Positions 46,736 through 58,839 of a DNA stretch of 64,000 nucleotides are shown piece by piece. The translations under genes were made by a program, and so were the position numbers. The stretch is from Cunninghamia lanceolata (taxonomy: Eukaryota > Streptophyta > Pinopsida > Cupressales > Cupressaceae). The notes below the pieces were generated by a model. The model was given only the letters and a program-made list of their open reading frames with translations. It was not told the origin of the DNA and searched no databases. The stretch covers positions 31,064,501 to 31,128,500 of the forward strand of contig BSBN01000213.1 of the NCBI GenBank assembly GCA_027924645.1, read 5' to 3'. How positions within the stretch are numbered: the stretch's first letter is position 1; each line of letters starts with the position of its first letter.

Positions 46736-47734
46736 TTGACAATTGTAATAATTTTAACTTTTTATTGATATAATATATTATGTCAATTAATATGTATATA
46801 GTATTATTATACTGATTATATAATATAATATTAACAGATTTGTCACTGCGATATTTTGTTGAAAATAGCTTGACTTGCCCAATGGGTAGCGACACAGTTG
46901 GAGAGATTGCTACTAGACTAGCATTCTTCCTCTACATTTGAGAGGAGCAACGCCCTCGTATGATAGAAGTTTAAGTTTTTCAAGGATATGCTTTTAACCA
47001 GAAAGTAGGAAAGATACACAAACCAAAATTGAAACAAAAAGAGGAAGCCCTAGATAAGGCTAACATGGGGCTGATAATCTAGTTTTTCCTAGAAGATTAT
47101 GAAAATATTCAAAAGAGAAGAGAAACATACACATAGATTCATTCCCCAAGAAAGATCATTTGAAAGAAAACACATGTGACTAGGGTTTAAAAGATGGAAT
47201 GTTGTCTAACATAAGAAAGATACATTCACATAGGGTTTTATGACTCAGATAAAAAATAACCTATTATCTCATCTCAAATTGCAAGAAACTAATCGTCACC
47301 ACATGACAACAAATATATTAAGAATGACTGTAAATTTGATATATGAAAAACTTAAAAAATAAAGATTAACACACAGGCTCATAGATCAACAATATTCTTC
47401 TTTATTGAATTTCAAAAGGAAAGCTCATAGACTCTCTCTACTCCTATACAATGTGCGTGAACCAAAAAGTCTCCCTTACTTTACAAATAGCCTTGTATAC
47501 ATAGGTTTTCATTTGCAATTGTTTCTTTAAATCACCTTTTTAGTTTATAACTTAATGGCATTTAAAAAGGCCATTAATATAATTTAAAGTTATATACAAA
47601 AGCCATTAAGTCATATTAAAATGACTTAATTTTTAACATCTTTGAAAAAGCAATGCAAGAAAATAAGAAAAAAGTTTTTAACTTGGTTGATTCGAACTTT
47701 GTTCTTAGACTTGGACTACTGTGACTGATTAAGA
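46736..47734. other. AT-rich DNA, possible LTR fragment
   Basis: Around 47380-47640 the text on the minus strand has an AATAAAG signal and a pyrimidine-rich leader like an LTR, but I found no ends. Confidence 0.25.
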
Positions 47735-48490
47735 TGATGACTTCCACTTTTCTAGCTCTGCTAAATTGGCACATACATTTGCAAGAATAAAGTCATCTAT
47801 ATCCATATTGAGTTGGTGCACTTCTCCAAAAGCTTCAAGGCCTCCTCACCATAAACAATGAAAGCATATCCTCTTACTATTGCATTTCAAGAATTCTTAT
47901 TTCCATTAGATACTTTAACAAACACACTATGAGCATGTTTCATATTACCACATTGGCATACATATCAACAAATGCACTTTCTACAAATGCATTTGAATCA
48001 AATACTACTCTAGTTACATGCCCATGAACCTCTTTACCCTGTAAAAAAGATCCCACCTTGGCATATGTTCTAAGCACACTAGTGAATGTATAATCATTCA
48101 ATTAATGCCAACATCTTGCATTTGCACAAAGAGCTCAAATGTCTCCTCTTCACAACCATTCTAAGCACAACCCCACTGCAACATTGGGGCATAGATAGGG
48201 AGGATGCTGATATAGGTCATGAAACTATGGATTTACATCAACTAATTGCATTTGCTTGAAAGTTTCTAAATCTATTTTAACAAATCCATATTATGCTAAT
48301 CCTACGATCATTACATTCCATATATCCTTGTCGTTTCAATGAATGTGCATAACTAGTTCCAGAGCTTCCATTTTCACAGGCCACATATGAGGATGTGAAA
48401 AGTTCTTTGTTTATCCTTACCATCCTATTATGAGTTAGAGGTTTTGCATTTTGTTGAACTTCTTTCAATGTTTGAAAAGTTAGCAAACTT
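47735..48490 (-). pseudogene. pentatricopeptide-repeat (PPR) protein pseudogene fragment
   Basis: In pieces and several frames the minus strand reads KDIWNVMIVGLA, a stop, then FKQMQLVDVNP (about 48195-48320), later ETFELFVQMQDVGIN, then VHGHVTRVVFDSNAFVESAF, and finally NMKHAHSVFVKVSNGNKNS and EEALKLLEK. These are successive plant P-L-S type PPR motifs (W-N-x-M-I-x-G, then A-L-x-x-F-x-x-M-x-x-x-x-x-P), which bind organelle RNA one base per repeat. Stops and frameshifts interrupt it; no start or complete repeat tract remains. It is the only piece of a non-transposon plant gene I see here. Confidence 0.7.
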
Positions 48491-48599
48491 CAAAAAGTGT
48501 CGCCTTTTCTATCTTGCTCTTGGAATTTTACTTTCTATAGCTTTATCAGTGATTTCAACAAACCTTAAAATCACTGCTCCATGAATTGGAAAAACCTTT

Positions 48600-48975
48600 C
48601 TTTGTAGGTATTTTGGAGAGTTCATGAACTTGCTAACTTACTGAAATGTCTTCATCTTTCTTTCTTCCAAAACATTGTCAATGTTTCAATGAGTTTGCAA
48701 ACTCATGAACCTATCAAAATGTTTCTTCTCTTTCTCTTTCTTTTTGTCTCCAATTTTTTGTTGACATTTTAGTGAGTTTGTGAACTCACAAGTTACTTAT
48801 TGAAAGTTTTTTTACTTTTGACTTATCCCTTCTTTTTCAAAAGCTTGTTGGTGTTTCAATGAGTTTGCAAACTATTGAACTTGCCAACAACTTTTCTTTT
48901 GCAACTTCTAAAGTATTTTTTAAACTTTGTGAAAAGGCATCATCGGCGAACCTAAAGATTCATGAACCTTGAAAT
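48600..48975. repeat. spaced palindromic repeats around GAGTTTGCAAACTC
   Basis: A perfect 16-bp palindrome TGAGTTTGCAAACTCA lies at 48690-48705. Related forms occur near 48615 (AGTTCATGAACT), 48772 (GTGAGTTTGTGAACTCAC) and 48860 (TGAGTTTGCAAACTATTG), spaced about 80-90 bp, each preceded by TT(T/C)CAAT or similar. Confidence 0.75.
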
Positions 48976-50503
48976 TCACCAACAATTTACTTGGGGAACA
49001 AAAATAAGTTAAAGAGATTATCTGTTGGGGGTTTAAGAAGTTTACTAACCTTTGAAAATACTGACAAAGCTTAAGGAAGAGTCTCGTGAACTCATTTTCC
49101 TTCTTTCTTCAGTTCGTCATCCTTTTCATTTTGCAAAGAATTCCCTACCTACCAAATATTTCCACCTCTGGTCCTCCCTGGCTTCTTTGCATTCTTCATG
49201 ACCCTTTTTTTGGGAATTCTTTAAACTTTCAAACTTGCTGCACTTGGTCCCTCCAACTCCCACATTTGGTTCCATGTTGATTTCTCACAAAGTTCCCCTA
49301 GTCTTATTTATCACCTTCCTCATTTGTGCAAATTTTCCATGGACTTCCATATATGATCATATCCTGTTTTAACCTCCAGTTTTGCATGAAATTCTTGTAT
49401 CTTTGCACTTCTATTTCCTTTGTTAGCATAAATCTTCCAAACTTAATGCATAGAACATTTCCACTTCTAACCTCCTACTTTGCATCAAGTTTCTACAACT
49501 TTGCCTTAACCTGATTTTCCACCTTCTTCTTACATGCGAGATTCCTATTAACTTCTGGATGTGTTCATGTTCGATCCTAACAACATGTTCCACATTGAAA
49601 TTTCACAAATTTCCAAATCCCACCAACATAAAAGGAAAAAGACTGGCAGGGAAGAAAAATTGAAAATTTAAGAACTCCTTTGCATTTTAGGATTTGATTA
49701 AGATCAATCAAAGCTAGGAAAAAAAGTGACTCAAGAATTTTGAAAAATTTGAGCAACAATTTTACAAGGTAACAATGTCCATAGGACAAATTCTTGGTAT
49801 ATAATTAGAACAACTAGGTTGAGTTGCATCTCATGTGGTGAGTTCATGATTGTATTTTCTCAACAATTTGTAATCATTATTATTGTTTATATTTTCCATG
49901 TTCTAAGATGTCTGTTATTGCTAAAGCAATGTAGTTGCTTCTTTATGCCCTATCAAGTCTTAGAAGTTATTTGGCATGTAATATATCTGGTTTGAGGGTC
50001 TCAATTAGTGCTACATTCATGTTTATTTTACTAGAATCATAGTTTAAGTTCTTGCACTTTGTATTCCATATGGTAAGATAATTTTATAGCCAATCATATT
50101 CTTGGTTCAAAATAATATGTTTTTCTCTATAGGTCACTCTATTTAAAAACAAACACAAAGTTCTCAATGATACTTCCACATATTTCCACAAACTCATGAT
50201 GTGGAGGAGAGAATGTTGAATGACCATGTCGCGAGTGTCAAGCACTACCGCAATCTTTATGCTCTCTTCTCCATTTAGGGAACACTCGACACAATGAATC
50301 CAACTGAACATGATTGTTTGCATAAGCAACATTTCTCATTGCTTTATGATAGTAAGAAGGTGTTCACCTCCAATGCTACCATTCGCAATTGAATTTATAG
50401 CATAACATTATATATAATATAAATCCTAATAGCCAGAAGAAAACGTGATTTTGACTTTTCTTGATTGATTACAACATGCTTTTTATCTTTCTAAATTTGA
50501 AAG
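48976..50503. other. T- and C-rich DNA without genes
   Basis: The text 49080-49560 is pyrimidine-rich with a loose recurring CTTTGCA / TTGCATGAA wording. Nothing codes for a recognisable protein. Confidence 0.4.
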
Positions 50504-50810
50504 TGTAGATACTTGGAGAATAAAAACATCAAAGCTCTTATATTAATTTTGAAAATTATTTTCATGTAAGAGAAGTGCCTCTAGACTACTTTCCTCTCTA
50601 TAAAAATAATCAAGGAAAAAGCTGTAACTTATTCAATTTCCACAACCACCTACACATGGACAACTACTTAGTCTAAACATATACTAGTTATTACAATCCT
50701 AAATAAATCTCTAACATATAAACTAAGTCTAAAGTCTAAATCCTAGAGGGGTTTACTCCATAAATAGAGATGCATTTCCCTAAATAAAAAGCTAAAGAAC
50801 ACCTACTCCA
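50504..50810 (-). mobile_element. LTR related to the 5' LTR at 31905
   Basis: TGTAGATACTTGGAGAATAA to CTACTCCA, homologous over its length to 31905-32207. No primer-binding site, polypurine tract or target-site duplication adjoins it, so it is a lone or truncated LTR of the same family. Confidence 0.7.
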
Positions 50811-51614
50811 ATATATGTGCACCATCATGCAAGTGTGTGCACTAGCCTTAATAACCTATGTAGTAGTGCACAGAATTGTGTGTAATTCTTTGCTTTATGC
50901 ATCAATTGTTCAATGCTAAGAACCATGTCATACAACTACTTATAGTTCACCTTGCTTCATGCATCATCTATGCCATGCTTTAAATCATGTTATGCACCCC
51001 AAAAGACAATTCCAAGCTCTTGCACACCCCTTTGCATCATGTGCCACTCATGCATCACCAAGGATCATGTCACACAACTCTATTTCATTTTCATGTCACA
51101 TCTACACCTAAGTGTGTTAGCACACACAAGGTGTGTAGTCTAGAACTCAATGTTGGAAAATACACATTTCAACACATTATGCATTTTATTCCATCTCACA
51201 TCCACAATCATTGGGCACAACTCTTGGAGTTGTTCCATCACATGCCACCTATCAAAAAAATGAGCAATTGGAATCCAAAATGTCAGGAGGTGAAGAGTCA
51301 CATATAGAAGATCAATTCTCTCAACTTCCATAACAACATTTATCTTCACAAATTTGTAATCTATAGATATACATCTATAACATATAGAAGATATAGAGAT
51401 AGATTAGAGAAATTAGATAGGACAAAATAGATAGCCATACATCTGCCTCAAGAGTATTCTATGTATAGAATGCACATATTAATAAAATGTTCTATTCTAG
51501 TTCTAGTATTCTTCTATATCTTGTTCATTGTCTCCTCATTGCCTCCAAATGTATACAAAACATCTAAATCCTCATCTAGAGCATTATCCCCCAGAACACC
51601 TAGGATCCAAATTA
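50811..51614 (+). mobile_element. possible plus-strand copia LTR
   Basis: A region with AATAAAATG near 51481 and a T-rich 3' part ends in CA just before a PBS-like text at 51615. The left boundary is not defined. Confidence 0.3.
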
Positions 51615-51629
51615 TTGGTATCATAGTGG
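51615..51629 (+). promoter_or_regulatory. primer-binding-like site
   Basis: TTGGTATCATAGTGG resembles the TTGGTATCAGAGC site of plant copia elements with one mismatch in the first 13 bases. Confidence 0.35.
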
Positions 51630-51947
51630 TTCATCTTGCATGTCCCACTAAATGATATTGGAGTATTAGAGCCTTGATGTCAAACCATGAGAGAAATCAA
51701 ATTACCTTTTGGTCCATTTCAAGAAAATTCATATGGAAGAAGCACAAGATGTAGTCCATGTGATGGTCAATGAAGTAGTCTTTGAATCCACAACTAGTGA
51801 AACTTTGAGTTCTTTTTCTTCTCATAATACTTCTTTTGGAGAAGCTTGCACTCTATCATGTTATAAAGTGAATCCACTTTAGTTGTACCCATGGTCCAAA
51901 ACTCATTAACAATCACATCACAAATTACAATAAGTTTGCACCTTTCA

Positions 51948-52690
51948 TTAAGTAATTATAGCCTTTCTTATCGTCAAAATATCTAGAACAACAATGCACT
52001 TTTTAGTATGAGGTTCTAACTTTTCCCTTAGTTTTGATGGAATCAAAGCATAATATGTGCAACCAAAAAATATAGAAAAGTAGATTTTTGGATTGTATCC
52101 ATCCAAGCCTCGAAAGGTGTCATGTTCTACAAAGAAGAACAAGGGGGACCTGCTTCTCAATTATCTAACTATATGTACTTCTCCAACCCAATATCTAAAA
52201 TCCAACTATTTGTAGTAAAGTAGAGACCTAGCAACACCAACAAGGGTCTAATTCATCCTTTCTATGACCTAGTTTTGTTGTTAAGTATAAGAGGTGGTAT
52301 ATTATCTTTCAATTCATTTTAGAAGGCAATAATCATCAAATACATGGGAAGTGTACTCACCCCCATTATCACACCTGAAAATTCCTAATCTCAAACCAAA
52401 CTAATTGAAAATCATCTAAAGAAAGTTCTTGAAGTGCCCAAAAACTTATGACTTGCTTTTTAAGAAGAAAATCAATTTCATTCTTGAAAGTTCATCAATG
52501 AATAACAAAAAAATGACATCCTCTAAAAGAATGAACTAACATATCACATACATCACTATGAACCCACAAAGACATCATTTGGCTTTCCATGAAGAATCTT
52601 TGGAAAACCTTTCTCTACTCTATTTCCCAAGTGCACAAGATTCACATAAGAAACATCTTAAACATGGGAAGACATATAAATTGAATTTGG
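51948..52690 (-). pseudogene. copia integrase remnant, minus strand
   Basis: Near the right side a pre-integrase lead (EKGFPKILHGKP) is followed by HSFRGCHFFVI, then IRNF with a broken CDNGGEYTSHVFDDYCLLK block (about 52330-52390), the catalytic Asp-Asn-Gly-Gly-Glu motif. At the left end (51948-52160) YYALIPSKLREKLEPHTKKC is the copia motif that follows the core. Stops are frequent. It is not continuous with the LTR to its right. Confidence 0.75.
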
Positions 52691-52719
52691 TAGAACATAA
52701 CTAGATCAAACCATTTTCA

Positions 52720-52983
52720 TAGTAGTAGCAAAACATAAAATAATACATATTAATTTCTAGATGATCTCACATTACAATGGAATGGCTTTTTAAAGCCTTT
52801 GAGTTTCCCGTGAATAACCAATAACCAACTAACTTTTTCCATAAGAAAGTAACTCCCAACCTAACAAACATTTATTAATTACTAATAAGAAACTAACCTA
52901 TATTTATAAATTGACATTTACATGTTAATTAATTAATTAATTATTATTCCAACCTATACTAATGATGTAATAAACCAACATTC
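52720..52983 (-). mobile_element. 3' LTR of a minus-strand, gag-only copia-type element
   Basis: On the minus strand it begins TGTTGGTTTATTACATC after a polypurine tract and has a TTTAAAAAGCC box near 52790. The left edge is estimated from where integrase text begins. Confidence 0.55.
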
Positions 52984-52997
52984 CCCCCTTATTACAT
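52984..52997 (-). promoter_or_regulatory. polypurine tract
   Basis: Minus strand TAATAAGGGGGGAA directly before the TGTTGG tip. Confidence 0.7.
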
Positions 52998-53149
52998 CAA
53001 TCTGAATAAGGGATGGAACACTTTAAGGAATGAACAAATAAACCCTTCTGGAAACTTTGATGTATCAAGACTTACTCAATTATCCACCAATTCTCCTCAA
53101 TCACCTAGGAAACATCAATCTGAATCTGTCAATGGATCTCCTAACTGTC

Positions 53150-53480
53150 AAACCTAGAATTCCTCTGTACCACATGAGAGAGCATAATCCCACTCTCCAT
53201 GCATGATGAGAGAACACAACTCTCCTCTGAGAGTCCACAACTCCACCGATTGTGTCAATAATCCATCCTCTAGTGCTACATTTGAGAGAACAACTATCCT
53301 CCTCTTAGAGTTCACTTTCCATCGAAAGTGTCAATAATCCCTTGAGAGATCAACTATCCTTCGAGAGATCACATCTCCTTTGAGTGTGTCAAAATACCTC
53401 CTTCTAGGAACATAACTCTCCTTTGAGAGTCCACTTTCCTCTGAAAGTGTAAATATCCCTCCTCTAATGCTATGGGAACC
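53150..53480. repeat. degenerate array around CTCTGAGAGTCCAC
   Basis: Five or six units of roughly 55-70 bp combine an ACAACTCTCCT(C/T)TGAGAGT inverted pair with a TGTGTCAATAATCC text. The AGAG/CTCT arms face each other, so each unit can form a small stem. Confidence 0.75.
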
Positions 53481-53509
53481 AAATGTCTCCTCCAATGTAC
53501 AAAACTATT

Positions 53510-54092
53510 CCTTGACCTCAACCTATACCTCCCATAGGTCTTGAATTATCATCATGATAGGATCTTTTATTTATGTTATTTCCTAAGTTGCTAGCATATC
53601 CCCCAAATTGTTATTGTTGCCACCAAATTGTCATAATACCCCTGATATTTATCACCTCTACCTTGGCCCCCTCTCTATAAGTGATCACCACTAAAATTGT
53701 TTTATGAAGTACTATCCCCTTTATTAGAGCTAGAAGTAAATGCATCCTTAGATTTTATACCTTTCTTTGGAAGATAAAGGTCATGTTGAATTAACAACTC
53801 TACCAAGGCTTCAAAATTTATCCATGTGATGTTATTAAACACATGAATAACCTAAACAAAAGTTATGTAATAGTTGGGAAGACCCTTTAAATGGGAAATG
53901 ATTAAGAGATCATCATCAAGTGTTCCAAAGCTATCTTTATAATACTTAGATTGCAAGTTTTTGACTTTGGAGATGAACTCCCACCAGTAACCATCATTAG
54001 AAAGTGAAAAGGAAAAAAGTTGCATGTGGATGTCAACCTTCTTATGTTTCATCATCTTATTAAATAGTTCAATCAATCTCTTCCATACAATG
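53510..54092 (-). pseudogene. copia gag remnant, minus strand (second copy of the family)
   Basis: 53852-54076 reads VDIHMQLFSFSLSNDGYWWE, then FISKVKNLQSKYYKDSFGTL and LIISHLKGLPNYYITFV, a copia gag core (compare the LFxFSLxxxAxxW and LxGLPxxYxxxV blocks). 53510-53720 matches the Gly-rich gag segment at 26230-26457. Pol sequence is absent between this gag and the polypurine tract at 52984. The frame is cut at 54092 by the LTR that follows. Confidence 0.78.
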
Positions 54093-54420
54093 TGTTGTCA
54101 TGTGAAATTGCACCCTATTTGAAGCTGGTTCAAACACTCCAATGACACAATGGGACTAATCTCAAGGTGTGGGACCTTGCAAATGAGATCAGACCTCCAA
54201 AGAAGGTTGGTTCCTCTTTATGAGATTAAGGCTCAGAGAAATAAACTAAATCTAGTGCTAATGCTTGTAGGGGAAAAGGGTAAGAAGGATTACTGAAATA
54301 AAAGAAGGTGATGCACCAAATTGAATATGTTTAGCTGCAACTGACTCAACACAGTAATAACCTCAAAACTAAAAAGAACTCACACAGACTCATATTAATT
54401 CTAACAAAGGCTAGGACAAA
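54093..54420 (+). mobile_element. LTR-like repeat start, copy 1
   Basis: It begins TGTTGTCATGTGAAATTGCACCC, directly interrupts the copia gag frame, and is homologous to 63731-64000 in order over about 270 bp (GATTGCACCC, CCTCCAAA, GGTTCC, AAAAGGGTAAGAA, GGTGATGCACC). The strand is a guess and the inner boundary unknown. Confidence 0.55.
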
Positions 54421-55240
54421 ATAATGGGGAAATTAAAGGGACCATTTTTCCCACAATACACAACTCACATTAATCAAAAGATAGACACAGTGTAATGATG
54501 ATGAGAAAGGCAAAAATATCAGTTTGTATTGATTATAGAGGTGAAATAACCATTATAAAAGAGAGAATAATGTAGAGAAATTAGACATAGAATAACCAAT
54601 TACATTCATTGGGAAACAAAACTAGAGACATGAGAGGCTCAGCAGAAGTGCACAGTCCATCAAATCCAGTTAGTTCATGTAATTGTATTATAGAGGCCTG
54701 GTTACAAGAATTCTCCAACCTGCAATAGCCTAGCAACAAAATAGATAACAAAAATACATTGCATTCTGATGTATGTATAACATGTCATTTTCCTTCTGCT
54801 ACAGTGGATGTTGGAACTGGTCAATTGCCTAGGATAGCCCATGCTTCTATTAAATTTATGACCCTGAAGATTAGTTGAAAAACTTGTGAATTAAGACAAG
54901 GCCATGCCTCTTACAGGCCTGTAGCCTGCAAAAGAGATCGCCTGCATGCATGGGTGCCAGGTGTACTTATGGGGGAAGGATGAAAGGCATGCCTTTCTCC
55001 CTGCAAATCTACTCTACAACCTCATTTGTACCCCAACATTGAAGAGTTCATTGTTTCAGCTACCCTCATTTGGCCTTAGCCTGCAAAATTTTAATGTTGG
55101 TATCTCTACCTGAGAAAATGGCGTGATTTAGGGAGAGGCAAGCTTTTACAACACTTTAACATGTTGTGGCTCTTTACTTTATGTCGTCTCTGCATTTGTC
55201 ATGGTAGGTGACCTCTCTGCATTTTAAATCACCTATGTTT
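54421..55240. other. no recognisable gene
   Basis: Mixed-composition DNA inside the element that starts at 54093. No domain or repeat stands out. Confidence 0.4.
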
Positions 55241-55289
55241 AATTTTTTTGATTGGTGATTTCTTCAGAACTATTGAGTTCCATTTCCAT

Positions 55290-56400
55290 GATTTTGCTCT
55301 ATTCCGCCTTCACAGACTGCTCTGGTTTTATTTCACCTTATCGGTGAATTTGCTTTCTGCCAAACTTTACATTTGGATTCATTTTCACCCTGTCAGTGAA
55401 TTATCAATCACACGAACCAAGCTTTGTTTCATCTTTGATCTTCATGGTGCCATTTTCATCTTTATTTTATTCTATCGGTGAAAGTCTACCTTACCAAACC
55501 ATGCTCTCTATTGGCAAAAGTTACTTTGCTAGACTACTTGTTTCTCTCTTATTTTGCCTTATTGGTAAAAGTGGCCTCTGATGAACCATTGCCTTCCCTT
55601 CTTTATCAGTGATTTTGCACATTCTTGAAATTTGCTTGCCTTTTGACTTTTCTGACCTTTGCCTTATCAGTGAATTTTTGCTTCCATGAACCTGGTTATC
55701 TTTTTGCCTTCCTCTTTGTCAGTAAAAAGTCAATGCCTTTTCTCCATTTCACCCTTATCAATGAAATTGAATTTTCCTGAACCTTACTTCCTTTCTTCTT
55801 TGACTACTTTATCGATAAATCTCTCATTTGCCAAACCTTGGCCTTTCCACTCCTTTATTGGCTAATCTCCTTATCGACAAATATGAGAAACTCTGAACTA
55901 GCTGACGTGTTCCCTCCTTAGCTAATTTGGTGTTATGCCTTTCCCTTAGCCATTTTTGCCTTATCGACAAATTCTCTAATCTTTGAACTGAGCTTGGCTT
56001 AGCCAATTTTGCAATCTCCTCCTTCGTCGGGAAAACTTCACTTTCCAGAACCATCTCTTTCCTAGCCGATTTCATCTTTTGCTTGATTAGCGATTCTTCC
56101 CTCTCTTTGCCTTGTTGACAAAAGTGCATGTCGGCAAACCTTCACAAATTTGAACTATGCCATTGGTTTGGTCTCTCGCTGATTTCCTAACAAAGGGAAA
56201 CTTTTCTTCCATGCCTTAGCCAATTTTGAGTCCTTCTTTCTTGCTTATCGGCAAAATGATCAAAATTTAAACTAGACCATCTCTGTTGGTAAAAAATTAT
56301 TTTTCCGAACCACTTCACTTCACTGATGCCTTCATCCTTTGCTTAATCAATGATTTATTTTATTTCTAAACTTAGCCACCCTTCTTCATTATGTCGGCAA
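55290..56400. repeat. degenerate array around TTATCGGTGAA
   Basis: CTTATCGGTGAA, TATCGGCAAA, TTATTGGTAAAAGT and similar wording recur about every 45-65 bp, each followed by a TTTGC-CAAACC or GAACC phrase. The array is broken by the copia element at 56401 and resumes at 62862. Confidence 0.8.
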
Positions 56401-57941
56401 TGTTGCAAGTATGTGCTAATTGGTGTTGTCATTGATGTCAACATGTGTGTTGTCATTAGTGTCAACCGTGATCTTGTTTTTTTACTTGATTGTGATGAGT
56501 TAGCTACTTTGTATTGTGTTTTATAAGTGCTGAAGATGATAAGAATATGTTCTTGATATTGAGTTTCCAAGTGCTTTTGAGAAAATTTGGTTCATACTAA
56601 AGATAGAGTTGTGAAGGTCTATTTTGGATTACAGGATACTATCTGAGTTTTTTCTCCGCATTTCTTCTTTGTTGAAGAGTGGAGTATGATATTTGGATAT
56701 GTTTTAAAGAAAAGTTTGAAGATGCTAAATCTAGAATTTGGTGGTCCTGATCGCTATGCATTATAAGTTCTATTCACCAGTTTGAAGATTGTGCCTAGCA
56801 ACATTTGCAGTGTGACATGGAGAAAGTATTTTTCTCCGCATTTCTCTGCAATTTGGTTTTTGGACTTGTGGTTTTGGACATATGTTTATAAGATCCTTAG
56901 CTATCTTCATTCTAGAGGATTTGTGATTTGGTACTCTAGAAAGAAAGTTATTGATTAGTAGAATTTGATAGTGTTTGTTGTGAGCAGTCTGTGATCTATC
57001 TTCAAGTGATATTTGTTGTCTTCAAGTGAGATCTGTTGCGGTTGAATTTGATGGCTTCCAGGTGATTTAATGTTGTTCATGGATGTCTCTACATTGTACT
57101 GAAGTCTTGTGCTTGATCTACAAGCTATGATTAAGTTCTTGGAAGCGTGTGTCTAAGTATTTTTGGTGTTTGCACAAGTTTGGCCGACTTGGGTGCTAAC
57201 ACTCTTTGCGGATATGTTTCGTGGATTGTAGAAGCATGTGAAGATGTATTTGAGTCTGAGCTAAGGCATGAAGTGTTCTTCTTTCATTCATTTTATTCAC
57301 AAGTTTGTTTAGGTCCAGACTTAATTTGAATTATATATATTTGCCGACCTTGGAGACTATTCCAAAGGTTGTAGATTGTATTGCCAACCTTGATGTATGT
57401 TCTAAGGTTGATGATTGATATAAATAATTCAAAATGATTCATGTGTTTGAGTGTGGGTGTGAAGATGTGAAGATGAAAGTGTTTGTGTTGTAAGGGCAGT
57501 GAAGGTGATATGTATTGCGCTTTAATGGAACTAAACTCGGGCATGTTGTAGATGCTATTATATTAGTTCATGGCAGTGAGCCACCCCTCTTGGTAGTGAG
57601 CCACCCTTTGGCAGTGAGCTTTTTTGCAATGCACATCTTTCTTTGGACAATGATTCCTTAAGGGCAATGAGCCTCTTGTAATTTAGTATTGTTACTACAT
57701 TATATTGTGACCTAACACTCACCGTGGTTTTCCCTTTTTGGGTTTTCCATGTAAAAATCTAGTGTTCATGTGTGTATGGTGTTGATCTGTTTAAGTTTTG
57801 TTTCTGCACTTCATGTTTAATCTTCATAACAGATTAAGGGGTTAAAGTAAGTGAATGTGAATGTGATTTTGTTTAAGTGAAGTTAAAGTTTTTGATACAA
57901 CTGATTCATCCCACCCTCTTAGTTGTCTTGTACCTTCAACA
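56401..57941 (+). mobile_element. 5' LTR of the copia element
   Basis: TGTTGCAAGTATGTGC to CTTCAACA. Near its 3' part GGCAGTGAGCC-like phrases repeat four times (57565-57670), which the 3' LTR also has. Confidence 0.92.
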
Positions 57942-57943
57942 AT

Positions 57944-57955
57944 TTGTATCAGAGC
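57944..57955 (+). promoter_or_regulatory. primer-binding site
   Basis: TTGTATCAGAGC, one change from the initiator tRNA-Met complement, two bases after the LTR tip. Confidence 0.88.
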
Positions 57956-58131
57956 TTGGTTCCCTGGAAGAAAGCCTAATAGCTTAAGGTAGATCTTGGA
58001 TGATGCATAGGATGGGTGTTTCTTTGCTTATTTTCTGAAATATGAGAATAGTAAGCTATATGATCTTTCTTGTATATGTTGCCTAGAATTCAGTTGTAAC
58101 TACACTTAGGACTGACAAGTCTAAGAAGGTT

Positions 58132-58476
58132 GTGGAAATAGATCAAAAGATTGGTGATAATATGAAGGCTAACTTTGGGAGAAGAAAATTAGATATTGAT
58201 ATGCACAGGAACAAGCTTCCTCTCAAGTGTTTCAAGTGTGGTGAGATTTCTCATTATGCATCAAGATGTCCAGAGGGAAATTTGAGAAGTAAGAAAGAAG
58301 AAAATAAAAGTAGAATGCCTAAGAGAACCTATTATAATGTTGAAGACAATAATGATTGCTTGCCCACTTATTCAAAGGATGTCATTTGTGGTGCTAACCT
58401 TGAAATATGCATGAAAGAAAATAATCTAGAGGTAAGTCCTGATAGTGAAGATACTTTTCAAGAAAATAATTATTGA
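58132..58476 (+). pseudogene. copia gag C-terminal part with zinc knuckle
   Basis: 114 codons with the knuckle CFKCGEISHYASRC at about residues 38-51 (all four ligands kept) after a basic lead (RRKLDIDMHRNKLPLK), then an acidic tail. The N-terminal gag core expected before it is absent: only about 190 bp separate this frame from the LTR, so gag is truncated. A TGA follows, and the frame continues into the protease-like block. Confidence 0.85.
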
Positions 58477-58800
58477 GTTATTAATAGTAGTTGCTCAATT
58501 CATATGACTGGCGATAGAAGTAAGTTTACTAATTTTGAGAGATGTGATGAAGGATCAGTTATATTTGGAGATGAATATACTGCTAAGATATGTGGAAGAG
58601 GGTCAATCAGTCTCGATGGAAAACACCATACTAATGATGTTCTTTATGTTAAATGTTTAAGGCAAAATCTCTTGAGTGTTGGACAATTGTGTAGAAATGG
58701 ATACAGTCTTGTATTTTAGGATGTTGTTTTTGAGATCAAAGAGAAATCTGAAATTGTGATAGCTACTGGAAAGAGAACAGAAGGAAACCTTTATCATCTC
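58477..58800 (+). pseudogene. copia protease-like region
   Basis: VINSSCSIHMTGDRSKFTNF corresponds to the DSGCSxHMTGD protease motif with Asp changed to Asn and Gly to Ser. IFGDEYTAKICGRGSI and VLYVKCLRQNLLSVGQLC are the following conserved blocks. It is inactive by loss of the catalytic Asp. A TAG near 58719 interrupts it. Confidence 0.85.
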
Positions 58801-58839
58801 AAAGAAGGTGATGATTATTGCTCTATGACTTAGATCAGT

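Noticed and set aside
57147..57544. ORFs on both strands in the copia LTR (also 61590-61898 and 62198-62455)
   Set aside because: They fall in both LTR copies but are not kept in frame with equal length, as expected of non-coding LTR sequence.
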